A stretch of DNA of 64,000 bases from Alkalinema sp. CACIAM 70d (GTDB taxonomy: Bacteria; Cyanobacteriota; Cyanobacteriia; Leptolyngbyales; Leptolyngbyaceae). Location: NCBI GenBank assembly GCA_002148405.1, contig MUGG01000121.1, positions 1 to 64,000 on the forward strand, in the 5' to 3' direction. Numbering within the stretch: position 1 is the stretch's first letter; every line of letters starts with the position of its first letter. The notes beneath the pieces were generated by a model, which ran no database searches, was not told the origin of the DNA, and worked only from the letters and a program-made list of their open reading frames with translations. This document shows positions 1 to 8,844 of the stretch, piece after piece. The position numbers and the translations under genes were made by a program.

Positions 1-481
1 GACATCTGGATCGTTTTTGTCGGGGGTTCAGACAACGCGCTGTGGCATCGATACTTTGGATGAACACGGCTGGTCTGATTGGGACTCTCTAGGTGGAACT
101 CTCACCTCCGATCCCAGTGCTGTCTCTTGGAGCGATGGTCGGATTGACGTTTTTGCGAGAGGTGGCGACAACGCACTATGGCACAAGTGGTTCGATGGTG
201 CTTGGTCTGATTGGGAATCTCTAGGCGGCAGTCTGAGTTCTAGTCCTGACGTTTGTTCATCTCGCCCAGGACATTTGGATGTCTTTGTGCGAGGCGAGGA
301 TAACGCGCTTTGGCATCGCTGGTTTGATCAAAATGGCTGGTCTAATTGGGACTCCCTGGGTGGTTTTCTCACCTCAGATCCAACCGCAGTTTCTTGGAGC
401 GATAACAGAATCGATGTCTTTGTAAGAGGGGGCGATTTTGCGCTCTACCATAAATGGTTTGATGGTAGTTGGCAGCCATAA
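1..481 (+). CDS. PLL-type beta-propeller lectin, 3' fragment with a frameshift
   Basis: Tandem repeats of about 46 residues carry the signature DNALWH-(K/R)-WFD...GWSxWDSLGG...RIDVFxRG of the PLL/DUF346 seven-bladed propeller lectins, which bind fucose or related sugars. Three complete repeats and part of a fourth are visible. The gene runs in from before the window. From base 1 the reading frame encodes a good repeat (DNALWHRYF) and then meets TGA at 61-63. The homology continues one frame over from base 59 (DEHGW). One extra G near 58 explains this, so it is either a disrupted gene or a sequencing error. The protein ends in SWQP at 481. A secreted sugar-binding role is inferred from the family only. 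Confidence 0.7.
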   Translation, partial: TSGSFLSGVQTTRCGIDTLDEHGWSDWDSLGGTLTSDPSAVSWSDGRIDVFARGGDNALWHKWFDGAWSDWESLGGSLSSSPDVCSSRPGHLDVFVRGEDNALWHRWFDQNGWSNWDSLGGFLTSDPTAVSWSDNRIDVFVRGGDFALYHKWFDGSWQP

Positions 482-509
482 TTAGCTAGTTGCGACATTG
501 CTTAACTCT

Positions 510-529
510 TCGGCGGGACTTCCTGCCGA
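510..529 (+). terminator. Hairpin after the lectin gene
   Basis: An 8-bp stem (TCGGCGGG with CCTGCCGA, one G-T pair) and a 4-nt loop lie 29 nt after the lectin stop codon. There is no U tract, so intrinsic termination is only possible, not certain. Confidence 0.35.
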
Positions 530-564
530 GTGAGTGAAGTGGAGTGACTCCCAAATTGTTTAGC

Positions 565-600
565 ATCGTCACCCACTCTTTTGATTAACCAACAAGCAGT
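565..600 (-). pseudogene. 36-bp remnant related to the HEAT-repeat gene at 4094-4825
   Basis: Read on the minus strand, this stretch encodes TACWLIKRVGDD. The HEAT-repeat gene has TACWLVGRVGDD at 4664-4699. By my count 30 of 36 bases match. Nothing on either side continues the homology. It looks like the relic of a second copy, cut off by the inverted repeat that starts at 605. Confidence 0.45.
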
Positions 601-604
601 CATT

Positions 605-674
605 GTGAAATGCCCTCCAGTCTGAACAAGGATACTACGCTGAGTTCCTTGTCCGAATCTTGGGGGGCATTTCA
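605..674. repeat. 70-bp imperfect inverted repeat (possible MITE-like element or structured RNA)
   Basis: The outer arms are GTGAAATGCCCTCC (605-618) and GGGGGGCATTTCAC (661-674). An inner pair, AACAAGGA with TCCTTGT, extends the fold. Together they make one long hairpin with small bulges. It is followed by a second short inverted repeat built on GCGATCG (near 675-711). There is no U tract. No second copy was noticed in the window, so mobility is not shown. Confidence 0.5.
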
Positions 675-835
675 CGATCGCAGGCTCCTAACGCTCAGGC
701 CCTGCGATCGACCATCCTTAAAGCCATGAAGTCCTATCCAGAACCGCTGAATTGGGCACCATTCTTGATGATGGGGCACGATCGCCGTTGATGCGATCGC
801 TGCTGCTGAAAAATGGCTCAAAAAAATTTCAAGAC

Positions 836-876
836 TTTGCATAATGCCCAGCCATTGCCCTGATAGGTGACTATCT
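836..876 (+). promoter_or_regulatory. Shared upstream element, copy 1
   Basis: TTTGCATAAT (836-845), 16 nt, then GATAGGTGACTATCT (862-876). The right half is an inverted repeat, GATAG-N4-CTATC. It starts 37 nt before the ATG at 899. The same arrangement with the same 16-nt gap occurs before the genes at 1555 and 3906. The spacing suggests a promoter with -35-like and -10-like boxes recognised by an alternative sigma factor, or a sigma box plus a palindromic operator. Confidence 0.6.
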
Positions 877-898
877 TTGCCAATGGAGAAGCCTCCCT

Positions 899-1441
899 AT
901 GAAATTTCAAGCTCATTGCTCGATCGCGCTTTTGACGGGTTTGCTCGGCTGGAGTTTGGCCGCAACTTCTGCCCAAGCCATGTGTGCCAATCCACTCAAA
1001 GATAGCCGCTTTGAAGAACAGAAAATTAGCCGGATACTGCCCCCTTGGGTGGCGGAAGGCCGTGCTGGAATCGATATCAATCAAGGCCATAGCTATGAAG
1101 GGCGCAATAATGCCTGGATGCGCAACACATCGGGTTGGAATGCACTCCGGCAGAAGGTGCGGTTAGTCCCGAATCGCAACTATGTCATTCGTGCTTATGT
1201 CAGGACTTCGGGCAATGTGCAGGATGGCTATTTTGGGGTGCGCCATGGGAATCAAGCGGTTTTGGCGGAAGTGAAATTTGGGCCACAAGCGCAGTACAAA
1301 CAGTTAACGGTTCGCTTTCGTACAGGGGACGCCACGGAATACAACATTTTTGCGGGCTTCTGGGCACCGGGCGCAGATGCTTGGGTGCAAGTGGATAACC
1401 TGAGTCTGGAAGGAAGCAGCGATTGCCCTGATACGGAATAG
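899..1441 (+). CDS. Secreted carbohydrate-binding-module-like protein
   Basis: This 180-residue protein begins with a clear signal peptide: a basic start, a hydrophobic core through about residue 22, and an AQA-type cleavage site near residue 27. The mature part resembles a small jelly-roll of the CBM4/9 type. It starts with NPLKDSRFE, has alternating beta segments, and ends with WVQVDNLSLEG, a phrase typical of such modules. Two cysteines, near residues 29 and 176, could pair. No catalytic motif is seen. The gene sits just before the calpain-like protease gene and shares its upstream element, so the two are probably expressed together. Binding of a glycan in the sheath or wall is an inference. 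Confidence 0.7.
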   Translation: MKFQAHCSIALLTGLLGWSLAATSAQAMCANPLKDSRFEEQKISRILPPWVAEGRAGIDINQGHSYEGRNNAWMRNTSGWNALRQKVRLVPNRNYVIRAYVRTSGNVQDGYFGVRHGNQAVLAEVKFGPQAQYKQLTVRFRTGDATEYNIFAGFWAPGADAWVQVDNLSLEGSSDCPDTE

Positions 1442-1458
1442 CAAAAAAAAATAGCGAT

Positions 1459-1499
1459 TTTGCGTAATTCTCGATCGCGCTCCCGATAGGTCTTTAACT
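1459..1499 (+). promoter_or_regulatory. Shared upstream element, copy 2
   Basis: TTTGCGTAAT (1459-1468), 16 nt, then GATAGGTCTTTAACT (1485-1499). The left box and GATAGGT match copies 1 and 3, but the palindromic CTATC arm is missing. This separates the core (left box plus GATAGGT) from the optional palindrome. It lies 70 nt before the ATG at 1555. Confidence 0.6.
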
Positions 1500-1554
1500 C
1501 AATTCAATTCTTCAATTTTTGCCCTCCATACTCACACCCAATAGGAGTCCCACA

Positions 1555-3657
1555 ATGGATACCCTCATGAGATCGAGCAATCCCTTAAATGCCACAACAC
1601 CGCTGCAAGCGTCCCCCATCACCGCACTCAGCCCCAGTGATTTAAGCGCAATTAGCACCTTCAAATCCAATGCAGCAAGTTCCTTGTTAGACGTCGGTCA
1701 GGGGACGGTACTTAAATACGATCGCTATGGGGACACGTTTGCACAAGCGGGTACTCCGCTAGCATCCACGATGGGTAAACGTCAATGGCAAATGAGTGAT
1801 GCAGTGGGGGGTGTTGACCCGATCGATATGCTTAAGTTTAATGTTCCGCTCTACCACATGGGGGGTGCTGACATTCACATTAGTCTTTCAGGGGATGCGG
1901 ATATTCACTTATTCCGCGATGCGAATGGCAATCAGCAAATCGAAGAGGATGAGATTCTGGGCCGTGCGTGGGCAAGAAATAATACTATTGACGCAACGAT
2001 CGATCTTTCAGGGATGTACATGGGCGAGTATTATCTTGAAATTAGAAATACCTTCCCTATTAGCCGTGATTACAAGTTGAAGGTGTCCTATGAACAATTC
2101 AATGATGTGCTAAGCAGAGAAATGAATTTCACAGGTGCCACGATCGCGAGTGGGACTGTTAATAATTCCAATAGCTCTGACAGTTATCATTTCACGCTCG
2201 ATCGGACTCAGAACTTTCATCTCAGCCTAAGTAGTGCATCAAATACGACAGATTTCCGGCTCGTGCGTGATGGGAACAATAATGGGCGGCTGGATGAAGG
2301 AGAAGTCGTCGTTGACTACTACTACCAAGGTCAGACCAATCAGCCAATCACCTTGATGCACCGTCAATTAGGGGAAGGTAGCTATTTTCTGCAAGTCAAT
2401 CAAAGCCAGATTTATAGCAGTGAGAGCAACTATCAGATCATGATGGGATGTGATTGGTTTAGTAATTCCATCACGGATGACGCAATTTTAACAACGGCGC
2501 GGGCAGCTTATATTGGAGATGGCGTAATCAGCCATACTGAAATGCGCGATATTCTGCGCCAAGCCCAAGACGCATTCATTGTAGATGCCACGGAACTAGC
2601 GGATCTCCAGAAAATCGTGAATCAAGGCAGCAACCTTGGAATTTCAAAATCCACTCAGGTCTTAGCCAATAAAGTTTTGAACTGGAACCTGGCCAATGAT
2701 AAGTCGAATCTGGGTGGATTTGGGGCTGGAAGTAGTGCTGCCCATTTGGAACAACTAATCGGGAAATGGTTTTTAGGAACCGATCGACCCGGAATTCCCG
2801 CGACGATTGATTCAGTTACATTATCCACAGAAAACGGTGTGCTGTTGCCTGTATACCATCAGGCTTCGATCGCTTACCAAAAAGCTGAAGGCTCACTCTT
2901 CCAGAATGGGATTAGCTACTTCGATATTGATCAAGGTGCAGTCGGTGATTGCTATTTCCTGGCTAGCCTTGGCGCGGTTGCGTTACATGCGCCCAATCGA
3001 ATTGCTGATATGTTCACAGATAATGCTGATGGTACTTTCACCGTCCGTTTCTTTGTTGATGGCCAAGAAAACTATGTAACCGTCGATCGTTATCTGCCAA
3101 CCTATGAAGCAAACGGGAAGTTTGTCTATGCCAATGATTCCTCGGGCTTGAGTTATTGGGATGACCGGAATGAACTCTGGGTCGCCTTAGCCGAAAAAGC
3201 CTACGCTCAACTCAACCAAGAATATTTTAACCTCCCAGCCCTAGGCTTATTGGGAATTAGTCAAGACGGTAGCAATACTTATGAGGGAATCTCAGGGGGT
3301 TGGGCATTCAATGCACTGACTCACATCACAGGACTCAATGCGATGCCACATCAGGATCTCAGTAGCGGAGCCTTATTCTGGGCCAGTAATACGATCGCTG
3401 AAATGATGACTGCATTCAATCAAGGTCGGATGGTGGTCGTCAATACCACTCGGCCCGACAATGCTGATGTTGTCGGAAAACATGCCTATATCCTCGCTGG
3501 GTATGATGCGAATACGGGCTACTTCAGCCTCTACAATCCCTGGCACAGTAATCCAGAAAGTGCGAACAACCCAACTGGTCAATATCCCATCGTCTACAAG
3601 ACGGCGAGCCAGCTTCTAGAGGACTTTCATAGTTGGGATGCCACAGTCACGGCCTAA
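1555..3657 (+). CDS. Calpain-like (C2 family) cysteine protease with PPC domains
   Basis: About 700 residues. ATG 1555 is chosen because AGGAG lies about 8 nt upstream; a TTG at 1519 is in frame but lacks this. The N-terminal half has two PPC-like beta domains (about 50-185 and 190-300), each with an aspartate-rich loop like a calcium site (DANGNQQIEEDE and DGNNNGRLDEGE). The C-terminal part (about 420-700) is a calpain catalytic domain: Cys466 in GDCYFLAS, His643 in GKHAYIL and Asn661 in YNPW complete the triad. The fold and the loops suggest a calcium-dependent protease. No classical signal peptide is visible, although PPC domains usually accompany exported proteins. Substrate unknown. Confidence 0.85.
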   Translation: MDTLMRSSNPLNATTPLQASPITALSPSDLSAISTFKSNAASSLLDVGQGTVLKYDRYGDTFAQAGTPLASTMGKRQWQMSDAVGGVDPIDMLKFNVPLYHMGGADIHISLSGDADIHLFRDANGNQQIEEDEILGRAWARNNTIDATIDLSGMYMGEYYLEIRNTFPISRDYKLKVSYEQFNDVLSREMNFTGATIASGTVNNSNSSDSYHFTLDRTQNFHLSLSSASNTTDFRLVRDGNNNGRLDEGEVVVDYYYQGQTNQPITLMHRQLGEGSYFLQVNQSQIYSSESNYQIMMGCDWFSNSITDDAILTTARAAYIGDGVISHTEMRDILRQAQDAFIVDATELADLQKIVNQGSNLGISKSTQVLANKVLNWNLANDKSNLGGFGAGSSAAHLEQLIGKWFLGTDRPGIPATIDSVTLSTENGVLLPVYHQASIAYQKAEGSLFQNGISYFDIDQGAVGDCYFLASLGAVALHAPNRIADMFTDNADGTFTVRFFVDGQENYVTVDRYLPTYEANGKFVYANDSSGLSYWDDRNELWVALAEKAYAQLNQEYFNLPALGLLGISQDGSNTYEGISGGWAFNALTHITGLNAMPHQDLSSGALFWASNTIAEMMTAFNQGRMVVVNTTRPDNADVVGKHAYILAGYDANTGYFSLYNPWHSNPESANNPTGQYPIVYKTASQLLEDFHSWDATVTA

Positions 3658-3795
3658 CCTTGCTGTATTGAATTGCTGTCCTAATCGTTAGCTCGTTCGA
3701 TCGGACTCTTACCAATCCGGTGAAAGTCTTATCGGACGGGCTTTTTGTAGGGTTAACCATCTTGTAGGCAAAGTGCAAAAGAGATTTTTGAAATT

Positions 3796-3836
3796 TTTGC
3801 GTAATACCTTAATCTCAAGCCGATAGGTGTCTATCT
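3796..3836 (+). promoter_or_regulatory. Shared upstream element, copy 3
   Basis: TTTGCGTAAT (3796-3805), 16 nt, then GATAGGTGTCTATCT (3822-3836) with the GATAG-N4-CTATC inverted repeat. It lies 84 nt before the ATG at 3906. It is nearly identical to copy 1 although the genes it precedes are unrelated. Confidence 0.6.
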
Positions 3837-3905
3837 GGAGCAAAGCAAGCCTTTCCCAGAGACTCCCAACAGCTTTGACTCAAGTTATCAAGGAGACCCA
3901 GAATC

Positions 3906-4097
3906 ATGAAAATTGTACGTTGTTTAATGGCTACCCCGATCGTGTTGATCGCGTTGTATGTCTGTAATCTATCCAATGCCAATAGCAACAATCCTTCAGC
4001 ATCGCGCACAACAGAGATAACCACGACTCAAACGATCGTTAGCAATATGACAAGCTCTCGTTGCAACCCTTATCTCACCTGCCCCCTACGGGATTAG
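3906..4097 (+). CDS. Small exported Ser/Thr-rich peptide
   Basis: The 63-residue product has a basic start and a hydrophobic stretch to about residue 22, then a short polar tail rich in Ser, Thr and Asn with two cysteines (CNPYLTC). I recognise no family. The upstream element shared with the genes at 899 and 1555 is the main reason to believe it is real. The final few bases overlap the end of the opposing HEAT-repeat gene. An exported small protein or lipidless peptide is likely; function unknown. Confidence 0.5.
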   Translation: MKIVRCLMATPIVLIALYVCNLSNANSNNPSASRTTEITTTQTIVSNMTSSRCNPYLTCPLRD

Positions 4098-4825
4098 GGC
4101 ATAGATGGTTTGTAGGGTTGACGAAGTGGAGGGGTTCCTCCATTGATCAGCGTGATTGAGTCTTGGGCTTCCTCGCCCACCGCCCACCCCCCGGAGAGGA
4201 TTGTACGATCGGTCTGTGCCAGTACTTGCAGCTTGGGTAATGCTTCCTTTGTTTGGGTCGCACCCGCAGCAAAACAGGCCCAAAACCTCACTTCAGCTTC
4301 AGTATCATCCAACGATTGAATCATTACATCCACTGCCCGTTGATATAGATTTTCTGGTAATTCCATGGAGAGCCGATTACCAATTCCTTCTAATGCTTGC
4401 GCTCTAATCACAGAAGCATCTGCTTTGTTGGCTACTATTTCAATCAGCGTACTAATTACGTCCTGTTCTCCTTCGCGATTCGATAGAAATGAAAGTGCAT
4501 ACACCACACTGTTGCGTTTTGTCGGGTCAGAACTAGTCGCGAGAATTGATAATAAGGATTGGATGTGCTTCTCAGTTGCAATGAGACTTAGGGAGGTTGC
4601 TGCTTGCATGAATAATTCACGACGGTGACCAGACAAAATACTGATCAGGGCATCAGCGTCTCGATCGTCACCGACTCTTCCGACTAACCAGCAAGCTGTC
4701 TTTGCCTTCTCCAAGTCAAGGGTATCAATCCAATCAAGACTTCGCGAGGCGAACCCGAGACTTTCAAGTGCCTCGATCTCAGCTACCGCTTCTGGAAATT
4801 GATGCTTGACTTCTTGAAGATTCAT
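4094..4825 (-). CDS. HEAT-repeat (PBS-lyase-like) protein
   Basis: The 243-residue, mostly helical protein has repeated units of about 30 residues with the pattern of HEAT repeats, for example AKTACWLVGRVGDDRDADALIS, VIRAQALEGIG and AEVRFWACFAAGA. Such scaffolds mediate protein contacts; in cyanobacteria related repeats occur in phycobilin lyases, but nothing specific to a lyase is seen here. The start at 4825 is followed by a normal N-terminus. The gene faces the small peptide gene and overlaps its end by a few bases. A 36-bp relic of a related gene lies at 565-600. No signal peptide or membrane segment. Confidence 0.65.
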   Translation of the reverse strand: MNLQEVKHQFPEAVAEIEALESLGFASRSLDWIDTLDLEKAKTACWLVGRVGDDRDADALISILSGHRRELFMQAATSLSLIATEKHIQSLLSILATSSDPTKRNSVVYALSFLSNREGEQDVISTLIEIVANKADASVIRAQALEGIGNRLSMELPENLYQRAVDVMIQSLDDTEAEVRFWACFAAGATQTKEALPKLQVLAQTDRTILSGGWAVGEEAQDSITLINGGTPPLRQPYKPSMP

Positions 4826-5110
4826 CGATCGATCAGGTCTTCCGTTTCACCTAATGCCTATTCTAAAGGACTTTTATGGATGACATGAGCGTCCGCAAAA
4901 TATTTCTCAAAAACGTTTCTCAAAAACGTATCGAGATTCAGGAATACTTTCGCCAGCAAGCGATTCGGCGCGTCAGAAAGGCAAAACCTTTCTGGAAATC
5001 GTAGATTTCTGGGTGTCCATCGGAACACAGTGTCGTACTGGTGGCACCTATACGAGTGGGACGGAGCAGCCTGAGCTTCTGAGCTGAAAAAATTGACTCA
5101 CCTGACAACA

Positions 5111-5656
5111 TCACGGTTTCGCCGACTTACGAATCGCCAACCGCACCACAAACGCCATCAAAACAAACAAACTGCCCGCCCCGATAAAAATTAAACCAAA
5201 CAAATTACTCTGGGGCCGATCGTCCTCCACGATCGTCAGATCAACCTCGCGACGATCGGCAATGAAATCATTAATCGCCTCCGCCGTGTCTTCCTTCTCA
5301 TTCTTATCCGATCGAAACTGGTCAGTTAACGGAATCTTTCCCGAAGGCGTTTCCAACACAACGCGATAGGCGTTTCTAAACTTACGTCCCGTCTGTTCTA
5401 CCTTGGCCTCCGTCAGAGATTTCACCACCACCTTCGTAGGCACTGTTTTAACAGATTCCGTCGTCTTTTCACAATTGATGCTCGTCTTCGATCGTTGGCA
5501 TCTCAGTGTCGTAATCCGACCGAATCCCATTTCCAAGATCCCAAACCCGATCGTTATTGCCCCCAACGAGCCACAAATCATCATTGGCAACCACCCCTTG
5601 GGCAGATTGGTGTCAGGTCTGCGGCGCGTTTCAGGAATCCAGGAATCCTTGTTCAT
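5111..5656 (-). CDS. Two-helix membrane protein of unknown function
   Basis: The 181-residue protein has one membrane helix near residues 24-46 and a second near 152-173. The roughly 100 residues between them are polar and probably fold on one side of the membrane; the C-terminus is short and basic. The layout recalls small DUF-type proteins with a soluble loop holding a beta domain. No family is recognised. It stands alone between spacers, on the same strand as the downstream-lying MFS gene start (121 nt apart). Confidence 0.55.
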   Translation of the reverse strand: MNKDSWIPETRRRPDTNLPKGWLPMMICGSLGAITIGFGILEMGFGRITTLRCQRSKTSINCEKTTESVKTVPTKVVVKSLTEAKVEQTGRKFRNAYRVVLETPSGKIPLTDQFRSDKNEKEDTAEAINDFIADRREVDLTIVEDDRPQSNLFGLIFIGAGSLFVLMAFVVRLAIRKSAKP

Positions 5657-5777
5657 GGTAATTTTGGTGCAGAGGATTGTTTCAGACAGGTTGATGGCTT
5701 GCAGGAGAGTGGGAGGGTGGGAGAGGGGGAGAGTAGAAGTGATGATTCATCTAACCTCCACTGCCCACCCTATTAAT

Positions 5778-6971
5778 TTACCGCCTTACCATCGCGGTTG
5801 GGGTATATTGCTTCCGGGTTTTCACCGCCAGCCACAAAATCCCTAAATTCAGAAAACCCGCTAGAAATAATGGATAGCTATAGGTAATCGGATGGTTCTC
5901 ATGCACCATTGATCCTGCAATGATCGGCCCAATTCCATTGGCAATACTTAAATAAGAAGCATTCAAACCAGAAGAAATCCCCTGCTCTTCAGGCTTGACA
6001 TTCAACGAAATCAACGTGCTAATCATTGGCTGCACCATGGCGTTGAACATGGCAAACACAATACTCACTTCCACAAAATAACGAATGTCGGGCCACAGCG
6101 GCATACACAAAAATGCCAACGCCCGTACCAGAATCCCCGCAAACAAAATCCGGGTGAGTGTCGTGCGCTTGGTTAGCCAACTGACCCCCTTCGTCTGTGC
6201 CAAAACCCCCAGAACCCCAATCATGCAAAATAATAACGTCAAGGATCGGTTATCTTGCTTCAACACATTGATGTAATAGGGTTGGAAGCCAAAGGTGAAG
6301 ATCGTAAACGTCGTGCCAATCAGAAAATTCAGCAGCAACAGAAGGCCAATTTTCGGCAGCGTAAAGCCCCGAATCAGTTCAGAAAACCCTAGGTCAAACA
6401 AATTAATTTGACGACTCCGATCCTCCGGTGCAAGGGTTTCCGGTAGCAGCGTAGTCGTCAGCAAAAGCGCGATCGCCGCCATCCCCGAAGACGCCAAAAA
6501 CGAAGCCCCCAGCGAAATCTGTTGCGCCAATAAACTAATTACCGGGCCTAAAATAAATCCCAAGCCAAAGGCTGCCCCAAAAATACCAAACCCCTTGGCG
6601 CGCTCCTCCGGTTTCGTCACGTCGGAAATAATCGCCTGGGCCACGGACACATTGCCCCCGGTAATCCCATCCAGCCCCCGCGCCAAGAACAGGACGATCG
6701 CATTGGGAGCCGTCCCCGCCAGAAAATTCGCAATCACCGTCCCCGTCAAACTAATCATCAACAACGGCTTACGGCCAAACCGATCGGACAGCTTCCCAAT
6801 CACCGGGGTCGCAAAAAACTGCGCCACCGCAAACATCGACAGCAAACAACCTGCCTGAAAATCCGTCAGATTAAATTGCTTGGCGTATAGGTAGATGGTC
6901 GGAATCAGGATCGTCGCACTTAACGCATTGATAAAAGTAATCAGTGCAGCAATCCAAAACTTACGGTTCAT
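5778..6971 (-). CDS. MFS transporter, DHA1 (drug:H+ antiporter) type
   Basis: The 397-residue protein has about 12 hydrophobic helices. Between helices 2 and 3 it carries the MFS motif A, GKLSDRFGRKPLL, and helix 5 has the GPxxS-type antiporter motif (GFILGPVIS). This places it among 12-helix proton antiporters of the TetA/multidrug group. The second half is joined by a polar loop around residues 185-200 (PEDRSRQ). The substrate cannot be told from sequence. ATG 6971 gives a correct cytoplasmic N-terminus. No regulator gene lies next to it. Confidence 0.8.
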   Translation of the reverse strand: MNRKFWIAALITFINALSATILIPTIYLYAKQFNLTDFQAGCLLSMFAVAQFFATPVIGKLSDRFGRKPLLMISLTGTVIANFLAGTAPNAIVLFLARGLDGITGGNVSVAQAIISDVTKPEERAKGFGIFGAAFGLGFILGPVISLLAQQISLGASFLASSGMAAIALLLTTTLLPETLAPEDRSRQINLFDLGFSELIRGFTLPKIGLLLLLNFLIGTTFTIFTFGFQPYYINVLKQDNRSLTLLFCMIGVLGVLAQTKGVSWLTKRTTLTRILFAGILVRALAFLCMPLWPDIRYFVEVSIVFAMFNAMVQPMISTLISLNVKPEEQGISSGLNASYLSIANGIGPIIAGSMVHENHPITYSYPLFLAGFLNLGILWLAVKTRKQYTPTAMVRR

Positions 6972-7103
6972 CGCGATCGAGAGTGAGAGAACAGACCATC
7001 AGCCTACTAGAGAATGGCCCGCGTTTGGCGATCCCCAAGTCACTTTGCGGGTCTACGATCGCGCGTTCCGGATCACAACACAACCGTCAACCATTAGTTC
7101 CCA

Positions 7104-7445
7104 TTAGCCCCCACTAATTTTGGCCTTGTAGCCCAACTTGACGAGAATTTCCAATAGCTTTTGTTTGTGATCGCCCTGGATCTCGATCGTCTCTTCCCGT
7201 ACCGTGCCGCCGGTGCCGCATTGGGCCTTCAGCTTTTTGGCTAATTCTGTCAATTTGTCCGGTGAATGTTGCCACCCACTGATCACCGTGACCGTTTTGC
7301 CCCCGCGCCCTTTGCGAGACGCTTGAATGCGCAAATTTTGCTGATTGGGTGGCAAATCCGGCACCGCCCTCTCAAAGGCTGCTTCACTATCGTTGCCAAA
7401 CTCGCGATACACCGTGCGATTATTCTGATCCTTCGCCTTGCCCAT
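7104..7445 (-). CDS. eIF1/SUI1-family translation factor (YciH-like)
   Basis: With the ATG at 7445 (MGKAKDQ) the protein is 113 residues. The C-terminal two thirds have the SUI1 fold signature: the basic patch RIQASRKGRGGKTVTVI, then KAQCGTGGTVREETIEIQGDH, then a closing KLLEILVKLGYKAK. Bacterial members resemble eukaryotic eIF1 and can influence start-site fidelity, but are usually non-essential. The gene is divergent from trpB with only about 100 nt between them. A longer reading to 7472 exists but adds an unlikely N-terminus. Confidence 0.85.
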   Translation of the reverse strand: MGKAKDQNNRTVYREFGNDSEAAFERAVPDLPPNQQNLRIQASRKGRGGKTVTVISGWQHSPDKLTELAKKLKAQCGTGGTVREETIEIQGDHKQKLLEILVKLGYKAKISGG

Positions 7446-7580
7446 GGCTTCCTCTTGCAGACATGACCACATCCAACATCTTACTGATTCTTGGGCAGCA
7501 TTCTTGAGAGCAATCGATCGCCGACGGCCACCATCCCCGCATCCTATAATATGGATTGTTCTCTACATAGACATGGGCCT

Positions 7581-8825
7581 GTGACTACGACTCCGCTTCC
7601 CACGAATTCAAACCCAACCGCGATCGAACATCGTCCTGACTCCCTAGGTCGCTTTGGCAAATTTGGGGGAAAGTACGTCCCCGAAACCCTCATGCCAGCC
7701 CTGTTTGAGCTAGAGGAAGCCTATCGTCGCTATAGCCAAGATGCCGACTTTCAAGCGGAACTGGAGCAACTGCTCAAGGATTACGTCGGTCGTCCCAGCC
7801 CGCTGTATTTTGCTGAACGGTTGACGGAGTACTACGCCCGTCCCGATGGCAGCGGCCCCCAGATTTACCTCAAACGGGAAGACCTTAACCACACGGGTGC
7901 CCACAAAATTAACAACGCCCTCGCCCAAGCCCTTCTGGCAAAACGCATGGGCAAACAGCGGATCATCGCTGAAACTGGGGCCGGTCAGCACGGCGTAGCC
8001 ACGGCAACGGTGTGCGCCCGCTTTGGCCTCAAATGCATCATCTACATGGGGGTGCATGACATGGAACGCCAAGCCCTCAACGTCTTTCGGATGCGGCTCA
8101 TGGGTGCGGAAGTGGTACCCGTGGAAGCCGGAACCGGAACCCTCAAGGATGCAACTTCCGAAGCGATTCGCGATTGGGTGACCAACGTGGAAACCACCCA
8201 TTACATTCTCGGCTCCGTGGCTGGCCCCCACCCCTATCCCATGATGGTGCGGGACTTCCATGCGGTGATCGGCCAGGAAACCCGGCGGCAATGCCAGGAA
8301 AAATGGGGCGGTCTGCCGGATATTTTGATGGCCTGTGTGGGTGGCGGTTCCAATGCTATGGGGCTGTTCCATGAATTCATCGAAGACGCTTCAATCCGTA
8401 TTATTGGCGTGGAAGCAGCGGGCTTTGGTGTGGAGTCGGGTAAGCACGCCGCCACGTTGACCAAGGGGCGGGTGGGCGTCCTGCACGGGGCCATGAGCTA
8501 CCTGCTCCAGGATGAGGATGGCCAAGTGATTGAACCCCACTCCGTCAGCGCAGGGTTGGACTATCCCGGTGTTGGCCCTGAGCACAGCTACCTGATGGAC
8601 ATTGGCCGCGCCGAATACTACGCCGTCACCGATCAGCAGGCGCTGGATGCGTTCCAACGCTTATCACAATTGGAAGGCATCATTCCGGCGCTGGAAACCT
8701 CCCACGCGATCGCCTATCTGGAAACCCTCTGCCCACAACTGGAAGGCAGTCCCCGCATTGTCATCAACTGTTCTGGCCGTGGGGATAAGGACGTGCTGAG
8801 TGTGTCGAAACTCCTAAACCCATAA
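7581..8825 (+). CDS. trpB: Tryptophan synthase beta subunit
   Basis: TrpB makes L-tryptophan from indole and L-serine with PLP. GTG 7581 gives the N-terminus MTTTPL, which matches cyanobacterial TrpB; ATG 7551 lies upstream in frame. The protein then has 414 residues. The PLP lysine is Lys109 in HTGAHKIN, the phosphate-binding glycines are GGGSNAMG, and [13 protein letters not shown] is the family's N-terminal block. AETGAGQHG is the channel/active-site strand. trpA is not adjacent, which is usual in cyanobacteria where trp genes are scattered. A strong terminator follows at 8845. Confidence 0.97.
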   Translation: MTTTPLPTNSNPTAIEHRPDSLGRFGKFGGKYVPETLMPALFELEEAYRRYSQDADFQAELEQLLKDYVGRPSPLYFAERLTEYYARPDGSGPQIYLKREDLNHTGAHKINNALAQALLAKRMGKQRIIAETGAGQHGVATATVCARFGLKCIIYMGVHDMERQALNVFRMRLMGAEVVPVEAGTGTLKDATSEAIRDWVTNVETTHYILGSVAGPHPYPMMVRDFHAVIGQETRRQCQEKWGGLPDILMACVGGGSNAMGLFHEFIEDASIRIIGVEAAGFGVESGKHAATLTKGRVGVLHGAMSYLLQDEDGQVIEPHSVSAGLDYPGVGPEHSYLMDIGRAEYYAVTDQQALDAFQRLSQLEGIIPALETSHAIAYLETLCPQLEGSPRIVINCSGRGDKDVLSVSKLLNP

Positions 8826-8844
8826 AGCTGACCTCAAAAAAACA

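Noticed and set aside
675..711. HIP1 palindromes as separate functional sites
   Set aside because: GCGATCGC is dispersed over the whole window and is a general feature of cyanobacterial genomes.
7710..8372. Open 220-codon frame opposite to trpB
   Set aside because: Antisense shadow of a highly conserved gene.
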